Shown here: positions 42,817 to 50,758 of the stretch, piece after piece
How positions within the stretch are numbered: the stretch's first letter is position 1
Layout: every line of letters begins with the position of its first letter
NCBI RefSeq assembly: GCF_014202225.1
Contig: NZ_JACHGE010000001.1
Span: forward strand, 229,320 to 293,319
Direction: 5' to 3'
Length of the DNA stretch: 64,000 bases
From: Algibacter amylolyticus
Lineage (GTDB): Bacteria; Bacteroidota; Bacteroidia; Flavobacteriales; Flavobacteriaceae
Position numbers and translations under genes: made by a program
The notes under the pieces: generated by a model
What the model saw: the letters and a program-made list of their open reading frames with translations, nothing else
Told to the model about the DNA's origin: nothing
Databases searched by the model: none

Positions 42817-45309
42817 ATGCAACATTTATTAAGCCAAAAATTAAAACATAAAACGCTATTTTTTTTAATTTTAATGGTGGTCTCCCTACCGTTGTGTTCT
42901 CAAGAAAAACCATCCATTCCAGATATTGAAAAAGTATATCTGCATACCGATAGAACCACTTATGTAGCAGGAGAATCTATATGGTACAAGGCGTATTTGG
43001 TTTATGCTTATAACCACTTATTGTTTGATAATAGTGGTATTTTGTATGTCGAGTTAGTGTCGCCAGACTCTAGAGTTGTAGCCCGTAATAATACCAAATT
43101 AGTGGGTGGATTAGGTCATGGTGATTTTGAACTTACAAAATCTAACGAGATAAATAAGTTGGGTATATATCAAATTCGAGCGTATACCAATTGGTCTAGA
43201 AACTTTGGAGCAGATTTTGTATTTAAAAAAGAAATTGAAATTATAGATGTTTTTGAATCTCAAAAGCGAGCCCATAGTGCAGCGGCAATTACTACGTTGG
43301 ATGCTAACAATCAAAACGAAAATAAAACATTAATTACTAAAGCCAATTTAGATATACAGTTTTTTCCCGAAGGCGGATCTTTGCTAGATAATGTTGCTAG
43401 TGTTGTAGCATTTAAGACTACCGATAAAAACGGGAATCCGGTAAACATACAAGGGCAAATTCTTGATACTAATAACGAAGTAGTAACCATGTTTGCTAGC
43501 GTTCATGATGGTATGGGCAAATTTGTACTTAAACCTGGTACAGGCAATACATACCATGCTAAAATAACGTTAGCTAATAACACCGAAATGGAGGTGCCGC
43601 TTCCAAAAGTAACCCAAGAAGGTTATATTTTAAGTGCAAGAAAAATAAAGGACACCGATATTTTGAGCATAAAAACGAATGCCCAAACCGTTTTAAAACA
43701 TCCAAATGCTAATTTAACCATACGATATGCCTCAAGAGGAGTTCCGTACTTTGAAGAAAAGCTTACGTTAACAAAAGGTAGTTTGTCTATTGAATTACCA
43801 AAGGATAATCTACCAGAGGGCATTGCTCAAATCACCTTGTTTGATGAAGCATTGCGACCACAAAGTGAACGCTTAGTTTATGTTAATAAAAATCAAGATG
43901 TAAATGTTGTTTTAGGTACCGATAAAACCACCTATAGTCCGCGAGAAAAAGTAGTTTTAAAGCTGTCTTCTACAAACAGTTTAGGAGATGCGATTCCTGC
44001 AAGTTTCTCTATAGCAAGTACCGATCTTAATGGTGTTAAAGACGAGAAAGACTATGGTGCCAACATTAGTTCTTATTTTTTAATGGAATCGGATATACGA
44101 GGAAAAATACACAACGCTGGCTATTATTTTGATGCTAATAACGTTAACCGATTTAGGTTTTTAGACTTGTTGCTTCTAACACAAGGGTGGAGAGATTTTT
44201 TATGGAAACAATTGCCGGTGGTAAAAGAAAACCCGACTTATAATCTTGAAAAAGGTATTAATATTAGTGGTCGTGTGAAGCAATTATTTGGTAATAAGCC
44301 TGCTGCTGGTAATACCATTTCCTTGGCTGTTTTTAATAAATCGATAGAATCATTTACTAAAATTACAGACCATGATGGTAAATTTAGTTTTAACGATTTA
44401 GCAATTACGGGTAAAGCACGTATTATGCTAAATTCAAAAAACAAAAAAGGGAAAAACAACGGCATGTTTGTTTTAGATTCCATTTTTAATGGGCCAATAG
44501 CTGTCGATTATAAGGCTGTTGAAGACCGCTCTAACTTTTCATCTGAAATGAGCATATTGTCGAACAACATTTATAAAAAACACATTCAATTTGATGTGTT
44601 GCCAGAAAATATTCTGGATGAGGTTGTCTTAACAGGTAAAAAGAAAGAGGCTTCCATGAAAACTATGTATAGCAATTTAGGAAACAGTTATACTATTAAA
44701 ACAGATACATCGCCCTTTACAGATATATTTCAGTTACTAACTGAAGCGGTACCGTTACTAGAAATTGTAAACAACGAGTTAATTAAGTTTAGTAGAAACA
44801 GTGGTGGAGCACTTATAATAATAAACGACACCACTATTTTAGACCCGAGTATTGACGAATCTGAGCCGTTAAACATTTATAATTTTTTAAGCAGCTTTCA
44901 GCCCGACGATATTTTAAAAATAGACTCAGATAATAGTGCTGTAGCTTCTATGATGTTTGGTAGTGCAGGTCAAAACGGTGTTATCATGATTTACACAAAA
45001 TCGAATAAAGATTATACTTCAGGTCCAAGAAAAAAGGATTTGCAGTCTATTAAAAAACAGATGGTTGGCTACCATGAACCCCGTGTTTTTTATTCTCCAG
45101 ATTTAGAAAAAACCACCGAAAAAAGCAGAAATGCGGCCATTCGTAACACCCTATACTGGAACCCGTATATTCACCCAGATACCACAGGAAATGCGCAGGT
45201 AGAGTATTATAACACAGCCGTAGAAACAGAGGTTAAAGTTACTTTACAAGGCATAACTGCTGCAGGTATTCCTGTTGTGGTTAAAACGAAGTATAGTATT
45301 GAGAAATAG
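42817..45309 (+). CDS. MG2-like / TonB-plug protein, second of a tandem pair
   Basis: An 830-residue paralog of the preceding protein, starting IPDIEKVYLHTDRTTYVAGESIWYKAYLVYAYNHLLFDNSG, with matching blocks throughout (SDIRGKIHNAGYYFDANNVNRFRFLDLLLLTQGWRDFLWKQ, AAIRNTLYWNPYIHPDTTGNAQVEYYNTAVETEVKVTLQG). The plug-like region is weaker (LIIINDTTILDPSIDESE...). It probably arose by duplication; the gene gap is 64 bases and carries no terminator. The pair is followed by a LytS/LytTR pair on the same strand. Confidence 0.85.
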   Translation: MQHLLSQKLKHKTLFFLILMVVSLPLCSQEKPSIPDIEKVYLHTDRTTYVAGESIWYKAYLVYAYNHLLFDNSGILYVELVSPDSRVVARNNTKLVGGLGHGDFELTKSNEINKLGIYQIRAYTNWSRNFGADFVFKKEIEIIDVFESQKRAHSAAAITTLDANNQNENKTLITKANLDIQFFPEGGSLLDNVASVVAFKTTDKNGNPVNIQGQILDTNNEVVTMFASVHDGMGKFVLKPGTGNTYHAKITLANNTEMEVPLPKVTQEGYILSARKIKDTDILSIKTNAQTVLKHPNANLTIRYASRGVPYFEEKLTLTKGSLSIELPKDNLPEGIAQITLFDEALRPQSERLVYVNKNQDVNVVLGTDKTTYSPREKVVLKLSSTNSLGDAIPASFSIASTDLNGVKDEKDYGANISSYFLMESDIRGKIHNAGYYFDANNVNRFRFLDLLLLTQGWRDFLWKQLPVVKENPTYNLEKGINISGRVKQLFGNKPAAGNTISLAVFNKSIESFTKITDHDGKFSFNDLAITGKARIMLNSKNKKGKNNGMFVLDSIFNGPIAVDYKAVEDRSNFSSEMSILSNNIYKKHIQFDVLPENILDEVVLTGKKKEASMKTMYSNLGNSYTIKTDTSPFTDIFQLLTEAVPLLEIVNNELIKFSRNSGGALIIINDTTILDPSIDESEPLNIYNFLSSFQPDDILKIDSDNSAVASMMFGSAGQNGVIMIYTKSNKDYTSGPRKKDLQSIKKQMVGYHEPRVFYSPDLEKTTEKSRNAAIRNTLYWNPYIHPDTTGNAQVEYYNTAVETEVKVTLQGITAAGIPVVVKTKYSIEK

Positions 45310-45429
45310 TAACTGTTATTATCGTGTAAAATGCAACTTACAAGCCTGTTGTGCATTTTACAAAAAAAGTGTTTTTTAATATACACTATTAAAGTTTTTT
45401 TGTGGTATAAATATTTAAATTTACCACAG

Positions 45430-47277
45430 ATGAAGATATTGTCTTTTTTATTCGTATTTCTATTTTTAGGAATGTATTGTTATGCTCAAGATGTTGAGGA
45501 ATTACCAGCCCAACCTTGGGAGGAGTTGGTTGAAATGCATTCAATTAAAAAAAATCCGATTCGTAAATGGGGAGATTCTATTAACATAAGTATTGAAGGA
45601 CTTTATAAAGCTTCTGATTCTTTAACTATTGCTAGAATAATCAAGAAATTAGATAGTCTAACAGAAACTACAACGGTTAGTTTTTCAAATACAAATAAGT
45701 CTAATTTTAAAATTAAGTTTTTAGATAAATATGTTAAAGATGAATACAACCAAAATCGCAACATTAATTCAAAAAATTGGTATAATAGCAATAAAGTACT
45801 TTATGGCTCCGACCTTTATATTTATACTTTCAAAAAAACGGATTTAGAGGTTAAAAATAGATTAGAAAACCAAATTTCAAGAATATTGGTTGACGGTTGG
45901 TTTGCCTATGCTAGAGCATTTGAAAAAAGACAAAGTATTTTCAATCCATCACTAGGTTCTTTATTAGCAGGAACTTTAAATTCCGGAGATATTTCTATTA
46001 TTAAAGAAGTCTATAAAAAGGGTTTTGAGAAACGTTTGCTACAAGCAGAACAACAATTTTCTTATGTTTTAGATAAGTTAGAAAATGATAAGATTAAAAG
46101 CAGAGATAGATCATTGTGGTGGGTAAAAAACCCCATAGCAGTCATTTTTTTACCAACTTTAGTTTTAGTACTATTTTTTATATTTCTTATCAGTAAAATT
46201 AAGCGTGCAATACAAATTAAAAAAGAACTGCTTCGGTTTGCTATTTTATCATTTGTAATATTATTATTTGCAAGTTTTGTTATTGTGTTTTGTGTGTCTT
46301 TTTTTGATTTTTTAACCATACCAGATGATTATACAAAGGTTCCAATTGTGAGAAAAGATACCATTGTATCTACAATAGCAGCATTGGTACCTTTATTTCC
46401 ATTGCTTTTTTTATTCAGGTTTATAGAATTAAAAATCCAAAAAAGCTCCCAAAACATTTTTATTAAGACCGTACTTGTTTTTCTGTCAACTGGGATATTG
46501 CCTTTTTTGTGTATTGTAATAGGCTTCTTGTTCGCTTTAAAAAGGAAAGGTGATTTACAAGGTGGATTGTTTTTTATGTCGAAAGTATTTTTGGTTTTAA
46601 TGAGTTTAGCTTCGTTAAGGGCCCTAATAAGTTATTTCATTTTTAAAGAACGTAGTTTAATTATAGAAAACGAAACCAAACTTTCTCATTTAAGAGAACT
46701 AAAATCTAAAGCAGAATTAAAATCTTTACAATCCCAAATCAATCCACATTTCCTATACAATGCTTTAAATTCCATAGCCAGTTTAGCACCAATAAATGCC
46801 AATAAAACTCAAAAAATGGTACATTCTTTATCCGATTTGTTTAAGTATTCTATAAACCGAAAAGGCAAAAAAATGAGTACTGTTAAAGACGAAATAGAGA
46901 TGGTAACATCATATTTAAATATTGAAAAAATACGTTTTGGCAACCGTTTACAATTTGATATTGAAGTTGATGAAACCTTAATGAATAATGAAATTCCTTT
47001 ATTTTTAATTCAACCCCTAGTAGAAAACGCTGTAAAGCATGGTATTTCTCAAAATGAAGGCGAAGGAACAATTCGTTTAAAAATTGAAAAAGTGGACAAT
47101 CAATTAGTAATTTCGGTAAAGGATAATGGACCAGATTTCCCAGAAGGTTTAGTAAGTGGTCATGGTTTGCAAACCGTTTATGATTTGTTGCGCTTAAGCT
47201 ATGGCAATAACGCCACTTTAAATTGGACAAACACCCCAGAAAAAACAATCACTATTACCATACCCGAAACTGTTTAA
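45430..47277 (+). CDS. LytS-type sensor histidine kinase with exported sensor region
   Basis: A 615-residue protein from the ATG at 45430 (MKILSFLFVFLFLGMYCYAQ, a clear signal peptide); the longer frame to 45331 would put 33 residues in front of it and is unlikely. After an N-terminal exported segment of about 200 residues, five or more hydrophobic helices (about 200-410) lead into a His_kinase domain with H440 in QSQINPHFLYNALNSI and an ATPase part (LIQPLVENAVKHG, DNGPDFPEGLVSGHGLQ). It is followed one base later by its response regulator. Confidence 0.9.
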   Translation: MKILSFLFVFLFLGMYCYAQDVEELPAQPWEELVEMHSIKKNPIRKWGDSINISIEGLYKASDSLTIARIIKKLDSLTETTTVSFSNTNKSNFKIKFLDKYVKDEYNQNRNINSKNWYNSNKVLYGSDLYIYTFKKTDLEVKNRLENQISRILVDGWFAYARAFEKRQSIFNPSLGSLLAGTLNSGDISIIKEVYKKGFEKRLLQAEQQFSYVLDKLENDKIKSRDRSLWWVKNPIAVIFLPTLVLVLFFIFLISKIKRAIQIKKELLRFAILSFVILLFASFVIVFCVSFFDFLTIPDDYTKVPIVRKDTIVSTIAALVPLFPLLFLFRFIELKIQKSSQNIFIKTVLVFLSTGILPFLCIVIGFLFALKRKGDLQGGLFFMSKVFLVLMSLASLRALISYFIFKERSLIIENETKLSHLRELKSKAELKSLQSQINPHFLYNALNSIASLAPINANKTQKMVHSLSDLFKYSINRKGKKMSTVKDEIEMVTSYLNIEKIRFGNRLQFDIEVDETLMNNEIPLFLIQPLVENAVKHGISQNEGEGTIRLKIEKVDNQLVISVKDNGPDFPEGLVSGHGLQTVYDLLRLSYGNNATLNWTNTPEKTITITIPETV

Positions 47278-47278
47278 A

Positions 47279-48040
47279 ATGAATAAAGCATATACCACCA
47301 TTATTATAGACGATGAAGCCCCTGCAAGATTGGGTTTAGAAAACATGCTTAAGGCATTCCCTGAAACCTTTAAGGTGATTGATACAGCGCAAAATGTAAC
47401 CGAAGCTAAAGCAAAAATAGAACAGCAACATCCAGACATTATTTTTTTGGATATAGAAATGCCAGGGCAAACAGGTTTCGATTTATTGGCACAATTAAAA
47501 ACAATTCCTATTGTGGTATTTTGCACTGCTTACGATCAATATGCTTTAGAAGCTTTTGATACCAATAGCATCGATTATTTAGTAAAACCTGTAAAAGTAG
47601 AACGTCTAAAAAAAACAGTAGAAAAGCTAAAAACGTTTAGTAAACATAAATCATCGGAAGAGATACTGACTGTTTTAAAAGAAATTTCGAACAATAAAGT
47701 GGTGAAGAAAATGACCTCAATAACTGTTAAAAAGAACGATAAACTTATTTTTATAAAATTAGAAGATATCGCTTTTTTTGAGGCCAATAATAATTATACG
47801 ACTATAGATAGTACCTCTGGGAACCAACTAAGTACCGAATCGATAGCTGCTTTAGAAAACAAATTACCTGATAATTTTATACGTATTCACAGAGGCATTA
47901 TTATTAATAAGGATTATGTTAATAACATTCAAAAATATTTTAATAGCCGACATATTATTACGCTAAACAATAAAAAACAATCGCGTTTAACATCAGGTAG
48001 AAGTTATAACAATGCTATTAAAGCGTGGATGGATTTGTAG
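47279..48040 (+). CDS. LytTR-family response regulator
   Basis: A 253-residue regulator with acceptor Asp58 (DIIFLDIEMPGQTGFD) in its receiver domain (1 to about 120) and a LytTR DNA-binding domain at about 145-250 (ITVKKNDKLIFIKLEDIAFFEANNNYTTI, FIRIHRGIIINKDYVNNIQKYFNSRHII). ATG follows the stop of the LytS gene after a single base, so they are translationally linked. The stop is six bases from that of the convergent small membrane gene. Confidence 0.95.
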   Translation: MNKAYTTIIIDDEAPARLGLENMLKAFPETFKVIDTAQNVTEAKAKIEQQHPDIIFLDIEMPGQTGFDLLAQLKTIPIVVFCTAYDQYALEAFDTNSIDYLVKPVKVERLKKTVEKLKTFSKHKSSEEILTVLKEISNNKVVKKMTSITVKKNDKLIFIKLEDIAFFEANNNYTTIDSTSGNQLSTESIAALENKLPDNFIRIHRGIIINKDYVNNIQKYFNSRHIITLNNKKQSRLTSGRSYNNAIKAWMDL

Positions 48041-48046
48041 TTTAAA

Positions 48047-48250
48047 TTAAACCATCATACTACCACAAATACCTAAACTAACAATAACATAAATAGCAGC
48101 TAAAATAAATAAAACTTTTGCTGCTTTTTTATTCTTTTTAAGTACGACAAAACCAATAATAGTAAGTAAAATAGCGGGACCAAACATAATAGCAAGGATT
48201 AAATAAATTAAACCATCTAAATTCATATTCGGACTTAATAAATGTATCAT
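48047..48250 (-). CDS. Small two-helix membrane protein, paralog of the next
   Basis: A 67-residue protein with two hydrophobic helices (about 12-36 and 46-65) separated by a short basic loop (VLKKNKKAAK). The end YVIVSLGICGSMMV closely matches that of its neighbour (YAIIGLGICGSLMF), so they are tandem paralogs. No family is recognised. It is the last gene of the unit that begins with the Lgt-like gene and includes the radical SAM gene, so a role with a membrane lipid enzyme is possible. Confidence 0.75.
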   Translation of the reverse strand: MIHLLSPNMNLDGLIYLILAIMFGPAILLTIIGFVVLKKNKKAAKVLFILAAIYVIVSLGICGSMMV

Positions 48251-48260
48251 TTTTGAAAAT

Positions 48261-48464
48261 TTAAAACATTAAACTACCGCAAATACCTAGACCAATAATA
48301 GCATAAACTGCTGTTATAATTAGTAAGACGTTAGAAGTATTTTTCTTTTTTTGTCTTATAGCTATACTAACTATTAAAAGAATAGTTGGTAGACCAAAAA
48401 CTAAAAATATAAGTAAAATTATATACCAACCTAAAGCGGCACTTTCTAATAATATATTATTCAT
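48261..48464 (-). CDS. Small two-helix membrane protein, tandem paralog
   Basis: A 67-residue protein with helices at about 12-35 and 46-64 and a basic loop (AIRQKKKNTSN) between them. Its ATG overlaps the stop codon of the radical SAM gene by one base (TAATG), which ties its translation to that enzyme. The downstream paralog follows after 10 bases. Function unknown; it might be a membrane partner or anchor. Confidence 0.78.
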   Translation of the reverse strand: MNNILLESAALGWYIILLIFLVFGLPTILLIVSIAIRQKKKNTSNVLLIITAVYAIIGLGICGSLMF

Positions 48465-49855
48465 TATACTTCATTCCTTAATTCTTCTAAACGCGCTTTC
48501 TTATCATCCCTATAAAACAAATTCATGGTTTCAAACGGGATAATTTTATTGTCTTTATCTACAATATGCACACACGATTTTTTAATAGCACGCACATCAA
48601 AGTTGTAAGCATCAATAAATTGCATGATAATAATACGGAATAAATTATCGTAACCCAAGTTTGGTGCATCAATATTAGGTAAGCAACACATAATGCTTTT
48701 TAGGTTTTCTTCAGCCACTTCAACCGAGTTCCCTGTGCTAAACAACTCAATCATTTTATCTTGTAACTGCGAGTCTTGCTCGTAAATAATTGTGTTTTTA
48801 CTGTTATCCAATAAATCGTTAGGGTTAATATAGCGCGTTAATGGGAATACTTCATTATCAAGTTTTAAGGCGTAACCCATAACCAAAGCATCGGGATTAC
48901 AAGGTACAGGAAGCAAATCGTCTGGATTAAAAATAGTGGTTTGTTCCATAATTTTTCTGCGTACTTCGGTAAGTGTCATTCTATCCGTTTCGGGGTTAAA
49001 ATTATCTAAACGGCCCGCAATTTGCGTGGGTTGTAGCGTAACACCTCGCACGCACTTTTGCTTTAAAGCATGATCTATAATTTTTCCAATTTCGCCATCA
49101 TTCAGCCCTTTTTGTAAAGTAACCACTAAGGTGGTCGATAGGTTTACAGCATTCAAATTTTTAATAGCTTGTTTACGTATATGGTTTAAATCGGCGCCAC
49201 GAAGTTCTCGTAATACGCTATTTTTAAAAGAGTCGAACTGTAAATAAATTTCAAAATCTGGAGCATAGGTTTTTAGTCTTTCCGCGAAAGCGATATCCTT
49301 TGCAATTTTAATCCCGTTAGTATTCAGCATTAAATGTCTAATGGGTAGGGATTTTGCATAATCCATAATTTCCCAAAACTGCGGGTGTATGGTAGGTTCG
49401 CCTCCCGAGATTTGTACCACATCGGGCTCTTTCTCGTTCCTAACAATGGTGTCTAACATGGCTTTTACCTCCTCTAAAGTACGATGTCTGCCATAGGTTG
49501 GCGACGAGCCCGCGTAACAGGTTGGGCAAGTTAAATTACACCTATCGGTAACCTCTACAACTGTTAGGCAACTGTGTTGTTCATGATCCGGACACAAGCC
49601 ACAATCGTAAGGGCAACCATAGTGGGTTTGTGTATTAAATTTATAGGGTGTTTCGCTAGGTTTATTGTAGTTTCTAATGTTTTTGTAATATTCAATATCG
49701 TCTGCAATAAGCACTTTACTATTTCCGTGCTCGTTACAACGCTTAAGCATATAAACATTACCGTTTTCAAACACAATTTTAGCATCAACACGCTTTAAAC
49801 ATTCGGGGCAAAGGCTTAAGGTAAAATCGTAATAGGTGTAATTTCTAACGGGCAT
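48464..49855 (-). CDS. Radical SAM protein resembling tetraether lipid synthase (Tes/MJ0619 group)
   Basis: A 463-residue enzyme. A rubredoxin-like N-terminus carries C16xxC19 and C40xxH43; then C81, C85, C88 and C96 (GCPYDCGLCPDHEQHSC) precede the SAM cluster C106xxxC110xxC113 in VTDRCNLTCPTCYAG and the ISGGEPT motif (149-155). The end (LFRIIIMQFIDAYNFDVRAIKKSCVHI ... IIPFETMNLFYRD) has the layout of the archaeal Tes family that couples lipid chains. Family placement is my reading of the motifs; the substrate is unknown. Operon with an Lgt-like gene before it and two small membrane proteins after it. Confidence 0.8.
   Translation of the reverse strand: MPVRNYTYYDFTLSLCPECLKRVDAKIVFENGNVYMLKRCNEHGNSKVLIADDIEYYKNIRNYNKPSETPYKFNTQTHYGCPYDCGLCPDHEQHSCLTVVEVTDRCNLTCPTCYAGSSPTYGRHRTLEEVKAMLDTIVRNEKEPDVVQISGGEPTIHPQFWEIMDYAKSLPIRHLMLNTNGIKIAKDIAFAERLKTYAPDFEIYLQFDSFKNSVLRELRGADLNHIRKQAIKNLNAVNLSTTLVVTLQKGLNDGEIGKIIDHALKQKCVRGVTLQPTQIAGRLDNFNPETDRMTLTEVRRKIMEQTTIFNPDDLLPVPCNPDALVMGYALKLDNEVFPLTRYINPNDLLDNSKNTIIYEQDSQLQDKMIELFSTGNSVEVAEENLKSIMCCLPNIDAPNLGYDNLFRIIIMQFIDAYNFDVRAIKKSCVHIVDKDNKIIPFETMNLFYRDDKKARLEELRNEV
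49278..49292. repeat. GC-rich near-palindrome CTTTCCGCGAAAGCG inside the radical SAM gene
   Basis: On the minus strand CGCTTTCGCGGAAAG, nearly the same as the elements at 8222 and 56488. It stays in frame with the coding sequence. Confidence 0.6.
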
Positions 49856-49878
49856 AGTTTAGTTTTTTTATGTTTTGT

Positions 49879-49953
49879 GCGTTACCACAAGGGTCGGGCT
49901 TTCACTACTCGCTCTCTGCGAGGAGCTCAAACAAACCGTTCAATCCCTAACGC
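49879..49953 (+). repeat. Dispersed flavobacterial hairpin repeat, copy D (shortest)
   Basis: GCGTTACCACAAGGGTC... at the left and CAATCCCTAACGC at the right with a short middle (75 bases in all) holding a small CTCGC/GCGAG hairpin. It lies between the Lgt-like stop codon and the radical SAM start, and is oriented against the transcription of both, unlike copies A, B and C. Confidence 0.85.
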
Positions 49954-49961
49954 TGTGTCTC

Positions 49962-50699
49962 TCAGCTAAATTTAGCTTTAACGATGGTATTCCTGTAATA
50001 CAGCAAACAAATTATGCATAATATTTGAATTACACTTAATCCAAATACATAGAACACATTGGGTTTTAAAAACTCAATAAAAAACCTAAATGAGAAATAT
50101 AGAATCATAAACCATTTAAAAAGGTCGCCATTTTTTAGTTTTTCTGTTTTTTGTACATGTTTTAAGCTAATAAATAATACGACTAAAAACACAAGTTCGT
50201 ATAAAGAAGTAGGATGCCTAAGCAAGCCGTCGCCTAAATCCATTCCTAAAAATGTAGTTGTTTGTTTGCCATAAGTAAACTCATTTATTCCAGATAGAAA
50301 ACAGCCAACTCTACCAATAAAAATGCCTAGAATAACGGGAAACGTAAACAAATCGCCCGACGATTCCGTTTCGCCAATTCGCTTTTTAGCAAACTCAACA
50401 CCCAACAAACCACCAAACAAACCGCCCATTATGGTTTTAGTGTTTAATAACTGTATTATATTTTCTTGCGAAAATTCAATCATTGGGTTTTCTAAAAAAC
50501 CAACCAGTCGCGAGCCAATTAAAGCTCCTAAAGCAGCGCCAAGTATAATAGACAACCTATTGTTACTCGAAATTACATCGGTACTTTTTCGTCTTAAAAA
50601 CACATAATACCTAAACGCTATAAAAAAAGCGAGGTATTCTAAAACCAAATGTACATTTATGTTATAACCAAACAGTTGTGGCTCGAAAGGGATTTCCAA
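49962..50699 (-). CDS. Divergent Lgt-like (prolipoprotein diacylglyceryl transferase family) membrane protein
   Basis: A 245-residue polytopic protein of the Lgt fold. It retains the R of GRVGCFLSGINEF (E. coli R143 position), RHPTSLYE and the FRFFIEFLKP segment. The catalytic His of E. coli Lgt (H103, in SFHGG) is replaced by Phe (GGLFGGLLGV), and the N of GNF by Cys. It is probably not the general lipoprotein enzyme, which should be encoded elsewhere. Transferred lipid or acceptor is unknown. First gene of the unit with the radical SAM enzyme; the frame opens with TTG at 50699. Confidence 0.75.
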   Translation of the reverse strand: MEIPFEPQLFGYNINVHLVLEYLAFFIAFRYYVFLRRKSTDVISSNNRLSIILGAALGALIGSRLVGFLENPMIEFSQENIIQLLNTKTIMGGLFGGLLGVEFAKKRIGETESSGDLFTFPVILGIFIGRVGCFLSGINEFTYGKQTTTFLGMDLGDGLLRHPTSLYELVFLVVLFISLKHVQKTEKLKNGDLFKWFMILYFSFRFFIEFLKPNVFYVFGLSVIQILCIICLLYYRNTIVKAKFS

Positions 50700-50735
50700 A
50701 AGCTTAATTTTTTATAAATATATGCGATTTTATGG

Positions 50736-50743
50736 TACATTTG
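50736..50743 (+). promoter_or_regulatory. -7 box (TACATTTG) for the T9SS gene at 50759
   Basis: TACATTTG fits TAnnTTTG and lies inside the longer open frame (from 50732), showing that the frame's first codon is not used. Transcription would begin about 50750, nine bases before the chosen ATG. Confidence 0.55.
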
Positions 50744-50758
50744 GAACTTTTAAGACCT

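Noticed and set aside
40293-45309. TonB-dependent receptors
   Set aside because: Both proteins contain a plug-like segment but no beta-barrel after it, so I call them MG2/plug proteins instead.
46883-47248. A 121-codon minus-strand frame over the kinase domain at 45430-47277
   Set aside because: Shadow of the coding strand; the kinase motifs are on the plus strand.
49962-50699. The general prolipoprotein diacylglyceryl transferase (lgt)
   Set aside because: The catalytic histidine position is Phe and the neighbourhood is unlike the usual lgt locus.
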